From Halopenitus persicus (GTDB lineage Archaea > Halobacteriota > Halobacteria > Halobacteriales > Haloferacaceae): a stretch of DNA of 64,000 bases. Each line of letters opens with the position of its first letter. The stretch's first letter is position 1. Positions 36,038 to 45,256 of the stretch are shown piece by piece. The notes beneath the pieces were generated by a model that was not told the DNA's origin, searched no databases, and saw nothing but the letters and a program-made list of their open reading frames with translations. The stretch covers positions 62,001 to 126,000 of the forward strand of contig NZ_FNPC01000007.1 of assembly GCF_900107205.1 (NCBI RefSeq), written 5' to 3'. The translations under genes were made by a program, and so were the position numbers.

Positions 36038-37619
36038 ATGCGCTCTTTGTGCGAAGCGTACCAGCTCGGGATCACTATCCGAAATGAACTCAAAAATGCC
36101 GACCTCGTCACAGCGGTAGAGGATCTGGAGCATTCGCTAGACGCGATCGAAGACGAGTATCCTGCGTGGCATCCTACGCCGCTCTCTTTTCACGCGATGG
36201 TTCTTTCGTTCGTGTTTATGGAAATAACGGGTGATTCGTACGCAGAGTTCTCTCGACGACTCACTCGGCAACCAGAGGTAGCGACAATCCTCGGCTTCAG
36301 CCGAGTGCCCGACGAATCAGCATTCACACGGGCATGGCGGAATCGGTTCGATGACGCGATCCACGAATACGTCCACGCTGCCGCCCACTTCGTTGTCAAA
36401 GAGGTCCACGATCGCGACACTCAGTGCCGGAGGTGCGGCCAAAAGCAGAGATTGTCGACGATACCAAGAAGATACAGACACAGTAGAGGACGACTCTTTC
36501 TCACAGGAGGTGATTATTCAGACGACGCACCTCGCGCGTGATCACGCACTTCGGTTACTTCGACTCTAGTCGAGCGTCGAACGCCTCTTACGAGGACGGC
36601 AATTTTTCGAGTTACAGACGTTTATGGGGATGGTCCGCTGTAGCACCGCGCAGGGAGCGACTCGCTTCCAGTACCGGCGTGGTGAAGAGTATTGGCCTCA
36701 CGGTGACACCCATCTCCGCGCCGTCAAGCAGTTCGATCCCGAAGGGCTTGTGAACGGCTTCAATGGGACGACGGACCGCTTGCTCTCAGTGATCGCCTCG
36801 GAAGCATCGTTCCGCCGGCCAGTCACTGCGGCGATCGATATCACCACCATTCCCTACTACGGGGATACTGAGGAGATGCCGATGGTCAGCGGGACCAAAG
36901 ACAGAGACAGTCGAGCCTTCAAATTCGCAACGCTCTCAATCATCGGACAGAATATCCCGCTCGTTCTTGCCGTGGAACCGGTTCGAGAGAGCTCTGAGTG
37001 GGATGAGAACCCGTCGAATCAGATCCATCGTACTGTGCGACGGCTCGTTCGACGAGCGAAAGAGCACGGTCCAATCGAGACGGTGCTGTGTGATCGAGAG
37101 TTTGACTCGATACAAGTGTTCCAGACACTCTCAAACCTTGATGTGAACTACCTCATTTCGAAGCGGGTCTCCAGCTCCGAACGGGATGTATTTGAACAAA
37201 TGAAGGAAGACAACCAAGAGGTGGTTGTTGAGTCGGCTTCTGTCCTTGTCGAATCTGGATCGCATCCAATGCGGCTCCTGTACGTGCCGTCGACGAGTGG
37301 GGAGGGAACGGCCGTCTTCGCTACGAACCTACGAGTCAGTCCCGAGGAAGCTGAGACGTTCTGTCAGCGCTACAGCCGCCGGTGGCAGATCGAGAGCGAG
37401 TACAAATCGATCAAAGGTGACTTTCTCACCAAGACTTCCTCGAAAGACTATCGCGTTCGCTTGTTCTACTTCGTGTTCGCGGTTCTTTTATACAATATCT
37501 GGCGGCTGACCGATTTTCTGCTGAAAGCAGGCGTCGACGACGAGATGGACTACACACCAGTGTTGACTGCGGGCGAGTGTGTTGAGCTCGTTGCCTCGGC
37601 GTTGATTCCACACGACTGA
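36038..37619 (+). pseudogene. Degraded DDE transposase of an IS4-like element
   Basis: A transposase-like protein is read only by changing frame at least three times between about 36410 and 36640. The first 120 residues are in one frame (MRSLCEAYQLGITIRNELKN). A second frame gives DSFSQEVIIQTTHLARD and a third gives FGYFDSSRASNASYED. The last 330 residues are intact in a further frame from about 36624. The DDE residues survive: AAIDITTIPYYGD, VLCDREFDS and RWQIESEYKSIKGDF. The architecture resembles the two transposases at 45257 and 49840 but with low identity. The element is most likely dead. Confidence 0.75.
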
Positions 37620-37875
37620 CCGGCTGAGCCCTCGCTGAGTCTGCCGTTCGGGAGTGGCAACCCTATTCAGTAGCGCCAAAACTCACGTGATCTCGTACGT
37701 TCGTCTGTCAGTTAGACAGTGAGGATTCCAAATCGATGCTTGATCGGTGAGAATCACCACGACTTGATGATGATTTGATCCAAAACTGGCCTATCCTCCG
37801 AAACTGTGGGCACCTTCCCCCCGGCCAATAGTTGAGACTGGTTCTCTCAATGCATAGACCGCAGGCACGGTTTGC
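37620..37875. other. IS tail region with conserved motif
   Basis: No gene. The 31-base motif at 37825-37855 (ccaatagttgagactggttctctcaatgcat, written here in parts: ccaatagttgagactgg + ttctctcaatgcat) recurs at 51714-51744. A diverged form is at about 47122-47152. It may be the remains of an IS end (see findings). Confidence 0.4.
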
Positions 37876-40800
37876 TCACTGACAACGGGTACTATTCGAC
37901 CGCTTGAACTCGAACCGTGCCCCGCCATTGCTTCCGTCTGTCACCGAAACCGTCCAACCGTGCGCCTTCGCGATGTCGGCCACAATCGAGAGCCCGAACC
38001 CGGTTCCCCCCTCGCTGGACGTGACGCCGTGTTTGAACACGTCGTCTTGCTTCTCCTGGGGAATCCCGCTGCCGGTATCCTCAACGTAGAATCCATCGTC
38101 TCCGTCTAGTCCACCCACGGTCACCGTGACGTCGGCACCACCGTGCTCGATTGCATTTCGGAAGAGATTCTCGAAGAGTTGGGTCAGCCGCCCTGCATCC
38201 CCGGTGACTGTCGGAATTCCATCTGCGACTGTAAGCGTTGCCTCCTCAGTATCGACGTATCCCCACGCCTCCGTTGTAATACTCTCGAGGTCGATCTCTT
38301 CTGCATCCTCGATCGTCGTCTCCCCACGTGCCAGCGTCAGGAGGTCCTCGATGAGTCGTTCAATTCGGTCGTGTGCGGATTCTACTTTTTCAAAGTGCTC
38401 CGCCTTCCCGGTCTCCTCCGCGATTTCGAGGAACCCCATTGCGACAGAGAGCGGGTTCCGAAGGTCGTGGGCAACGACGCTCGCGAACTGGTCGAGTCGC
38501 TCGTTCTGTCGGCGTAGTTCCTCTTCCCTGCTCGCTCGTGCGAGTGCTGCCTCGACAGTCGCACCAAGAATCCGGAACAGGTCGACGTCCGTCTCAGAAA
38601 AGACCTGCGTGGAAACTGACCCCGTCGACATGAGCCCATACTCACCTAGTGGGACGAGAATCTCACTCCGTATCTCTGTGTTCGGGTTATGGGGTTGCCC
38701 CTCAGCTTGGATATCATCATATACCTGGGTTTCTCCGGACTCAAACACGTCCCAAGCGAGACTGTCTCCAGGAGTGAACCGGGGAGACTCGCCAAACAGG
38801 TCTCGTGCTTCGGACGTTTCCGTAATTGGGGCGAGCACGTTCTCTCGGTCGTCGTACTCCCAAATTCCGGTGATATCGAGGTCGAGTATCTCGGCCGCGG
38901 CATCGACGGCGATCGCTCCGATCTCGTCGCTTGATTCAGCGCCGCTCAGCTGCTGTGCGGTGTCCTGAAGCGAGCGGAGGCGAGCTTCCAACCGTTTCTG
39001 TTCGGTTATGTCCTCCAAGACGGCGAGGATGCTCGTAGTCTCTCCGTCGGGACCTGTAACCGGCGCGACCGACAAGAGCAGGTCCAGTTCATCTCCGTCT
39101 TTCGTCTCTCGCCGTATCTCCTTTGCTCGGATTCGCTCGCCGTTCAGGACGCGCTGCCGGTGTGAGGCAAACTCTTCCTGCTGCTCGTCCGGGACCATCG
39201 GATTGAACTCGCCAAGCACTTCGTCCTGCGACCAGCCGAACATGGTTTCAGCCTCGTCGTTCCAGCGGATGACGGTCCCATCCGTGTCGATCTCCATAAC
39301 TGTGAGTGGCGTGGCCTCGATGAGCGATTCCAGTCGCTGGTTCGTCGCTTCGAGTTCACGCTCTCGTTCGACTTGCTCGGTAACGTTTCGAGCGATACCC
39401 ACAATTCGAACAGTCTCGCCATCGACGACGACCGGTGCGAGGCTGGTCTCCCAGAACTGCGCACCGTCACCGATGTCGAGTTCTTCGCGATACGAGATTG
39501 GGGCCCCCTGATCGACGCAACGAGTGTAATTAGCCTCGAGTTCAGCACCTTCCTGGTCGCCAAACACGTCTCGTGGGGTCTTGCCACGAACTTCCTCGGT
39601 CGTAATTCCGGTCTGTGACTCGTATCCGGGACTGAGTCTGGCGAACTCGAATGATGGGTCCTCACCAGCGGTATCGACGTCAAGCAAGAATATCGCGTCC
39701 CCGGACGTTTCGAGCAACGCCTCGTATTCCTCTGCGAGCTCTCGATGCTCACGGCGTTTCGCTTTTCGCTCCGTTATATCCTGAAAAACGCCCCGAAGTG
39801 CTGAGTCGCCGCGCTGTGTGTCGTCGACGTATTCTCCCCACGCCCGAACGTCACGCACCTCGCCGTCGGGTCGAACGATTCGGAGGTCGAGGTCGTACGG
39901 TTCCCCGTCTTCGATTGCTCGGTCGACTGCTGCGGTAATCGTCTCTCTGTCGTCGGGGTGGTAGAACTCGATCGCGTCGTCGAGGGAGGGCTCGTAGTCC
40001 TCGTCGACACCGTGAATCTGACGGACCCCGTCAGACCAAATGAGCTCGCCGCTTGATGGGATGAATTCCCAGATACCGACATCCGCGATGTCCTGAACGC
40101 GGTCGAACAGGAACCCCTGGCGCTCGAGTTCGGTATGGTCACGACGACGCGAGAGTTCGGCACTCACCAGTTCCGCGACTAGCTCGACGAACGTTCGTTC
40201 GAGCGCTCCGAACGGCGCGACTCGTGTCGTCGGACTCGAGAAATTGACGGTTCCGTAACGCGTGCCATCGACGACGAGTGGCACGCCGATGTACGATTCT
40301 AACTCGAACTCACGGTAGGCAGGATGCGTCTCTTTCCCGTCGCTAACGGCGTCTACGAACGAACAGACCGAATCCGTGCCGACGACTTCCGCACAGTACG
40401 TCGATTCGAGATCGAACTGATCGCCAGCTTCGATATCGGCTTCCGGTGCGTGAGCTGCTTCGACCGTGTAGTCGCTGTCCTGAATCCGCGAGACGATACC
40501 GATTTCGAGTCCGAGCGTCTGGCAACCGACTTCAAGGAGATTCTGGAGGCGTGACTCGGCCGAGACATCGCTTTCTGCCATGACCGCCTGGAGGTCCTGG
40601 AGTGCGTCCCGCTCTCGTTCCAGTTGCCGCTTTACCTCGCTTTGTTCGGTCACGTCTCGAGCGACAACGAGAACCTGCTTACTTTTGCGACTCTGGAACG
40701 GGGTTACCCGGACGTCGAATGTCCGCTCGCTGGTCCCGGCCACGACGTCGAGTTGGAGGTCTGCATCGTACAACCCGGTGGACCCACCATCGCTCTCGAT

Positions 40801-41796
40801 CTCGTCGAGCGTCGATTCGACTGCTTGGGAGAATCGCGATGCATCGGAATCGCTAACGCGGTCACCGACGACCGTTTCGAGCTGTTGTCCTGAGAGCTGG
40901 GCCGACTGATCTCCGGCGAGCAACCGCTTTGCAGCCGTATTCGCGAACTCGATATCACCTTGCTCGTCGAGGACGAACACGACGTCGTGGATGTTCTCCA
41001 GAATCGCGTCACTGCGCTCTAGCTTCAGTTCCCGCTCTCGCTCGGCAGTAATCTCACGCGAAAAGACAGTCAGCCCGTCGTCATCTGGGAACGCTCGCAC
41101 TTCGACCCAGTAGTCGAACGGCTCTTCCAGATGCTGTTCGAACGATACTGGTTCACCAGTCTCCATCGCCGTTCGATACTTATCTTCGAGTTCCGTCCCA
41201 ACGATCGAGGGGAACTCCTCCCAGATGGTTTCCCCGACGACCGCGTCGGACTCACGGTCGACTCGATCAGCCATTTTCTCGTTCATATACTCGATGCGCC
41301 AATCGCTATCGACGGCGTAAATCGCGTCAGTTGCGCGTTCGAGCGTTCGTCGGAAGCGCCGTTTCGTCTGCTCGGCCTCCGTGCGTTTGCGAGCAGCCCT
41401 TGTGAGCGTTCGAATGCGGGCCGCGAGTAGTGTGAAGTTATCACGTTCCGACCGGACTGGGATGTAGTCAGAGATGCCGGCCCGAGTCGCCTCGATCGCG
41501 ATATCCTCACTGCCTTTTCCAGTAAAGAGGATTATCGGGATATCGTCGTTCCGCTGCCGAATCGACTCTGCAAGCTCGATGCCGTCGGCATCTTCGAGCG
41601 AGTACGCCGTTACGATACAGTCGATTCGTTCCGTAGCAAGATGGTGCAGTGCTTCGTCGATACCGTCGGCAGGTATACAGTCGATCTCGGTACTCGTCTG
41701 TTGGAGTTTGGTTTGAACCAACTCCGCGAACGCGGGATCGGAGTTCACGTAGAGGACGCGGATTGGATTGTCCAGTTCGTCAGTAGTACCGAGCAC
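37876..41796 (-). CDS. Multi-domain sensor histidine kinase (receiver-PAS/GAF-kinase)
   Basis: 1306 residues, soluble. A receiver-like domain (about 11-130) is followed by PAS domains (about 150-265, 270-395), a GAF domain (about 410-560), three more PAS domains (about 570-945), a second GAF (about 950-1085), and the HisKA (FASVVAHDLRNPLS) and HATPase (NLFRNAIEHGG, DTGSGIP, GTGFGLSIVADIA) domains. The receiver lacks its key residues: the phospho-acceptor position reads VTAYSLEDADG with Ala64 in place of Asp, and the usual lysine is missing (SDYIPV). So it probably senses rather than accepts phosphate. A TATA-like aaatattt lies about 33 bases before the ATG. It is divergent from a receiver-only response regulator, its likely partner. 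Signals sensed are unknown. Confidence 0.9.
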   Translation of the reverse strand: MLGTTDELDNPIRVLYVNSDPAFAELVQTKLQQTSTEIDCIPADGIDEALHHLATERIDCIVTAYSLEDADGIELAESIRQRNDDIPIILFTGKGSEDIAIEATRAGISDYIPVRSERDNFTLLAARIRTLTRAARKRTEAEQTKRRFRRTLERATDAIYAVDSDWRIEYMNEKMADRVDRESDAVVGETIWEEFPSIVGTELEDKYRTAMETGEPVSFEQHLEEPFDYWVEVRAFPDDDGLTVFSREITAERERELKLERSDAILENIHDVVFVLDEQGDIEFANTAAKRLLAGDQSAQLSGQQLETVVGDRVSDSDASRFSQAVESTLDEIESDGGSTGLYDADLQLDVVAGTSERTFDVRVTPFQSRKSKQVLVVARDVTEQSEVKRQLERERDALQDLQAVMAESDVSAESRLQNLLEVGCQTLGLEIGIVSRIQDSDYTVEAAHAPEADIEAGDQFDLESTYCAEVVGTDSVCSFVDAVSDGKETHPAYREFELESYIGVPLVVDGTRYGTVNFSSPTTRVAPFGALERTFVELVAELVSAELSRRRDHTELERQGFLFDRVQDIADVGIWEFIPSSGELIWSDGVRQIHGVDEDYEPSLDDAIEFYHPDDRETITAAVDRAIEDGEPYDLDLRIVRPDGEVRDVRAWGEYVDDTQRGDSALRGVFQDITERKAKRREHRELAEEYEALLETSGDAIFLLDVDTAGEDPSFEFARLSPGYESQTGITTEEVRGKTPRDVFGDQEGAELEANYTRCVDQGAPISYREELDIGDGAQFWETSLAPVVVDGETVRIVGIARNVTEQVERERELEATNQRLESLIEATPLTVMEIDTDGTVIRWNDEAETMFGWSQDEVLGEFNPMVPDEQQEEFASHRQRVLNGERIRAKEIRRETKDGDELDLLLSVAPVTGPDGETTSILAVLEDITEQKRLEARLRSLQDTAQQLSGAESSDEIGAIAVDAAAEILDLDITGIWEYDDRENVLAPITETSEARDLFGESPRFTPGDSLAWDVFESGETQVYDDIQAEGQPHNPNTEIRSEILVPLGEYGLMSTGSVSTQVFSETDVDLFRILGATVEAALARASREEELRRQNERLDQFASVVAHDLRNPLSVAMGFLEIAEETGKAEHFEKVESAHDRIERLIEDLLTLARGETTIEDAEEIDLESITTEAWGYVDTEEATLTVADGIPTVTGDAGRLTQLFENLFRNAIEHGGADVTVTVGGLDGDDGFYVEDTGSGIPQEKQDDVFKHGVTSSEGGTGFGLSIVADIAKAHGWTVSVTDGSNGGARFEFKRSNSTRCQ

Positions 41797-41822
41797 AGTT
41801 ACAGAGATTTGACTGTCTAACT

Positions 41823-41834
41823 GGTTAAATATTT
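41823..41834 (-). promoter_or_regulatory. Probable TATA element of the sensor kinase gene
   Basis: AAATATTTAACC on the minus strand, centred about 33 bases before the kinase ATG, consistent with near-leaderless archaeal transcription. Position and composition only. Confidence 0.35.
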
Positions 41835-41948
41835 CTTGCGAGACACTCTCGTGGGCTATCGAGGTCGCTGACGACTGAAAAGCGCAATAACCGAGGGAGT
41901 TGTGGTATGTCGGTCAATATAAGGAAACGGGACGGATACGCTGCTAGT

Positions 41949-42320
41949 ATGCCTGCGGAAATTCTGGCTGCCGACGACGACGAAGACATCAGAGAGATGA
42001 TCGATGTTAGTCTCAGTGAGGAGTTCGATGTGGAGACTGTAAAAGATGGTCGGGAGGCATGGGAGTACTTAGAAGAGTCCCCGGATTCATTACCGAAAGC
42101 GGTCATTCTCGACGTCATGATGCCAGAGATGGACGGGTTTTCGGTTCTGGACCATATCCGAGAGAACGACGAGATGCAGGACATTCAGGTTATTATACTG
42201 ACATCTCGGAGTCGGGAGGAGGACATCGTTCGAGCGCTCGAGGCAGGCGCGGACGATTTCCTGGCGAAGCCCTTCAATAAATCCGAACTGTACGGACGTG
42301 TACAGCAAACTCTCCAGTAA
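41949..42320 (+). CDS. Single-domain response regulator
   Basis: 123 residues from the ATG at 41949 (MPAEILAADDDEDIREM); a start at 41907 adds 14 weak residues. The receiver has the acidic pair (AADDDED), phospho-acceptor in AVILDVMMPEMDG, the Thr in ILTSRS, and the lysine in DFLAKPF, so it is intact. There is no output domain, so it works as a stand-alone relay, CheY-like. It is divergent from the multi-PAS kinase, and the tcaatataagg at 41915-41925 sits about 29 bases before the ATG at 41949, supporting that start as leaderless. Confidence 0.88.
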   Translation: MPAEILAADDDEDIREMIDVSLSEEFDVETVKDGREAWEYLEESPDSLPKAVILDVMMPEMDGFSVLDHIRENDEMQDIQVIILTSRSREEDIVRALEAGADDFLAKPFNKSELYGRVQQTLQ

Positions 42321-42373
42321 GCGACCGTACAGAATTGAAACAGTAAAGGTGCATTAGCTGGTAGATAGTCACA

Positions 42374-43540
42374 ATGTGGGTGGCCACACTAGTCGCCGTT
42401 ATCGGTCTCTTGAGCGTCGGGGCCATCACTCAGTTCACCGGGTATCGTATGGGAGGGTCAATCACCATTCCCGTTCTTGCCGTGTACTCTTTGAAGAACT
42501 TCGTCATGCTCCCCGTTTTTGTGTTGAGCGCGGCAGCCGCGTACGTCGGCCTGTGGATCCTCCGTCGTCGAACATTGATATTTGGTCGTGACGAGCTCAT
42601 CGCAGCGATGGTCATCGGCACAGCCGTTCCAGTAGTCACGCTCTTTTTCATCCTGCAATTAGGACTTGAGGTGGGAGTGGTTGCGTTTCTGGGAAGTATT
42701 CTCCCTGGACTCGCAGCGTACAATTACCATCGAATCAAGCCGGAGTATCGCCGAAACGACCTCTTGGCGAGTATCGGGTTGTTCGTTACCCTCACTGCGC
42801 TCGGTTGGGTACTGGTTTCCAATGGATATGCGCGTGAATTTGGTGCGCTGACGCCCCCAGTCCTCTTCTCTTCGACGGCAGACGTCGCTATCTACAAAGG
42901 TGTTGCAGTGCCCATCGACCCCGAATCTGTCATCCTCCCTCGAAAGATTGTGGCCGGACTGTTCGCTGGTGGGCTGGTTCTATCTGAACGGCTCCGGGGC
43001 CGGTTCGGTGTTCGGGTCGGAATCATTGGTGCGGTCCTCCTCGCGATTTACGCGCTAGCGAGCTATTGGCTCGTAATCCTGTACGTCCTTTTGCTTGCGC
43101 TATCGTTCGGTTTCATCCAGTTGTCGAACTACCTCACACTCCGGTACGGACGAGTGCTTCTCGGAGTGACTGTCGCAGTCGCGATCTTCGCCGCAGTATC
43201 GCTGACGTTTGTCGTACCAATTGAGCGAGGGCTGTCGGCGTTCTTTACTGCGATTTTGGCAGGTGTTGGGGCGTACAACGCGCATGCGTCGGCACCATTC
43301 GAGCGCCGCCTCGTCGTCCCGCTTCAGATCGTGGTCTTTGTCCCCGCTTTGATCGTCGCTCGACTGTTCAGTGCTCCCCAACCTCGTGGGTTTCCACAAG
43401 AGCTGACGTTGCCTGTCCTGGGGATTGCAGCGGTTCTCTGGGTGGCTGCCCTGGGTGTCGCGTACTGGTATACTGTGTCACCCCCGGGTGAAGATGAGGT
43501 CCTCTCTGCGTCGGTTCTCTCTGAAGGGGGTGAAACATGA
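42374..43540 (+). CDS. pgsC: PgsC/CapC-type poly-gamma-glutamate synthase membrane subunit, tandem form
   Basis: 388 residues with about ten membrane helices. Residues 1-130 match PgsC: QFTGYRMGGSITIPVLAVYS, the loop RRRTLIFGRDELIAAMVIG and FLGSILPGLAAYNYHR. The second half repeats the topology (LVLSERLRGRFGVRVGIIG; TAILAGVGAYNAHASAPFER), so it is about twice the length of bacterial PgsC (about 150 residues). PgsC, with PgsB, synthesises and exports poly-gamma-glutamate, a capsule known in some haloarchaea. Its last 4 bases overlap the pgsB-like gene. No pgsA (capA) gene is found in this window. Confidence 0.75.
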   Translation: MWVATLVAVIGLLSVGAITQFTGYRMGGSITIPVLAVYSLKNFVMLPVFVLSAAAAYVGLWILRRRTLIFGRDELIAAMVIGTAVPVVTLFFILQLGLEVGVVAFLGSILPGLAAYNYHRIKPEYRRNDLLASIGLFVTLTALGWVLVSNGYAREFGALTPPVLFSSTADVAIYKGVAVPIDPESVILPRKIVAGLFAGGLVLSERLRGRFGVRVGIIGAVLLAIYALASYWLVILYVLLLALSFGFIQLSNYLTLRYGRVLLGVTVAVAIFAAVSLTFVVPIERGLSAFFTAILAGVGAYNAHASAPFERRLVVPLQIVVFVPALIVARLFSAPQPRGFPQELTLPVLGIAAVLWVAALGVAYWYTVSPPGEDEVLSASVLSEGGET

Positions 43541-45177
43541 GTCGGACTGCCTTCGAGATCTACGGCCGTGGGTTCGGCTGGTCGTGGCGTCTTAGGGGCC
43601 CAGCGGAGGTACTAGCAACCGGCAGCCGCCACTACGACACATCCCGAGCAGCACGCGATGCAATTGACATTGTTCGCGCCGCTGTTGCAGAAATATCGGG
43701 ACACGAGGAGTCCTTCCCAGACACCGATGTCGACGCGCCCGACATAAGCGTCGAACAAGAGGCCACACCGTCAGGAGAGCTTCCGGAGGAACGAAACAAC
43801 TGGGTCTGGCGGCTCCAAACTGCAAACGGGGTACTGGGACATAGTGCCGATCGCTTCTCGACCGAAATGGCAGCACAGTCCGCGGCGGACCAGTTCCTCG
43901 ACTATGCGGCGGGGGCGCTGCCGATGTTCTTGGTTGGGGCAGAGTACGAGTGGAAGACTGGCCCGAAGCCAATCGAAGTCGGCTCGTCGAGTTTAACAGG
44001 GCTGGTTAGTGAAGCAACGAGAGGTATTCGACATCGTAAGGTCCTCGATCAGATCGATACCCAGATTGTCGTCTCGGGGACCCGCGGTAAATCCTCAACC
44101 ACCCAACGGCTCGACGACGTCTTCAACCGCCGAGGGTACGACACGCTCACGAAGATCACCGGCAACCATCCACTACTGATCCACAACGGCGAGGTCCATC
44201 CTATCGAACGACGGGGGCCTCGAACGACGCTCTACGAGAATATCAGTCTCATCGCTGAGTTCGTTCCCGAACTCGATGCGTACGAGCCGGACGACGTCGC
44301 TATCTTCGAGAATCAGGGTATCACAGAATACACGACCCGGCTGTTCAACCAGCGTCTGACCGATCCGGACATCATCGTGTTAACAAACGTCCGTCAGGAC
44401 CACACAGATACCCTTGGAAAGACCAGGACAGACCTTGCACGTTCGTTTGCGCGGTCGGTCCCAGCGGGAACACATGTTGTGAGCGGCGAGCAACACCCGG
44501 TGTTGCACGAATATATGCAAAAAGAGATCGAACGCCGCGGAGGGACTATCGAGCAGGTTGATATTCCCGACGAACACGAAGGGCTAATCGGTTCTGAAAC
44601 GATTCACGCAGTCAATGCGGTGTTAGATGTTGTTGGCGAACCGCCACTTCCAGCCGAGGAAATCGAATCGTTCCTCAGTGCGATCCAACCAACGTGGATA
44701 GAAATTGAAGACGGGTGCATCTTCAATGCAGCCGAGGTGAACGACGTCGAAAGTACAGAAATGGTTCGACGGGTGCTCGTCGATGACGAATATATCACCC
44801 CGTTCGTGTACCTCCGAAGAGACCGGCGGGGGCGTACAGCGTCATTTGCTCAATACATCGAGTTGCTATTCGAGCGAGAGTTAATCGATGAAGCTCACAT
44901 CGGTGGGGCTAACACACGCGCATTCGCCGAAAACGTCGATGTTCCAACCAAGTGCCACAGTCAAAATGCGGACCCAGAGCAGGTTCTAACTGAACTGTTC
45001 ACCGATGGCCGACCGGTCATCCTCATGGGTAACACGGTGGACGAGTTTATGCGTGAGATGCAGGCGTCGATTGAACAACGAGTGAAAGAGAAAAGACAGG
45101 CTGCCTCGGCAAGCGAAGCTGTTGACATTTCTGAACAGGGGAGCGCGGAAGCGACTAAACCAAAAGATCACGAATAA
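43537..45177 (+). CDS. pgsB: PgsB/CapB-type Mur-ligase poly-gamma-glutamate synthase with two N-terminal DUF1508 modules
   Basis: 546 residues. Residues 3-55 (FEIYGRGFGWSWRLRGPAEV) and 85-130 (NWVWRLQTANGVLGHSADRF) each resemble YegP/DUF1508 modules, which are usually free-standing. Residues 160-525 are the PgsB Mur ligase: VVSGTRGKSSTTQRLDDVF (P-loop, ATP), LTKITGNHPLLIH, LTNVRQDHTDTLGKT and the C-terminal VILMGNTVDEFMREM. PgsB condenses glutamate with ATP at the membrane. The C terminus is basic. An IS with a transposase starts 80 bases downstream, where pgsA would be expected. A hairpin with a T-run ends the operon. Confidence 0.82.
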   Translation: MSRTAFEIYGRGFGWSWRLRGPAEVLATGSRHYDTSRAARDAIDIVRAAVAEISGHEESFPDTDVDAPDISVEQEATPSGELPEERNNWVWRLQTANGVLGHSADRFSTEMAAQSAADQFLDYAAGALPMFLVGAEYEWKTGPKPIEVGSSSLTGLVSEATRGIRHRKVLDQIDTQIVVSGTRGKSSTTQRLDDVFNRRGYDTLTKITGNHPLLIHNGEVHPIERRGPRTTLYENISLIAEFVPELDAYEPDDVAIFENQGITEYTTRLFNQRLTDPDIIVLTNVRQDHTDTLGKTRTDLARSFARSVPAGTHVVSGEQHPVLHEYMQKEIERRGGTIEQVDIPDEHEGLIGSETIHAVNAVLDVVGEPPLPAEEIESFLSAIQPTWIEIEDGCIFNAAEVNDVESTEMVRRVLVDDEYITPFVYLRRDRRGRTASFAQYIELLFERELIDEAHIGGANTRAFAENVDVPTKCHSQNADPEQVLTELFTDGRPVILMGNTVDEFMREMQASIEQRVKEKRQAASASEAVDISEQGSAEATKPKDHE

Positions 45178-45184
45178 AACGTCA

Positions 45185-45208
45185 GCTTCTGTAAGAAGCG
45201 GGCCTTTT
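45185..45208 (+). terminator. Probable terminator of the pgsC-pgsB operon
   Basis: GCTTC-tgtaa-GAAGC at 45185-45199 followed by gggccTTTT. It lies 8 bases after the pgsB stop and ahead of the IS. Confidence 0.5.
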
Positions 45209-45256
45209 CGTTAGATGTAGACGTGTTCTTGAGGGGGCCAGAACGATTGTCCGGTA

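Noticed and set aside
36038-37619. Programmed frameshift in the first transposase
   Set aside because: At least three shifts in a short span point to decay, not a programmed event.
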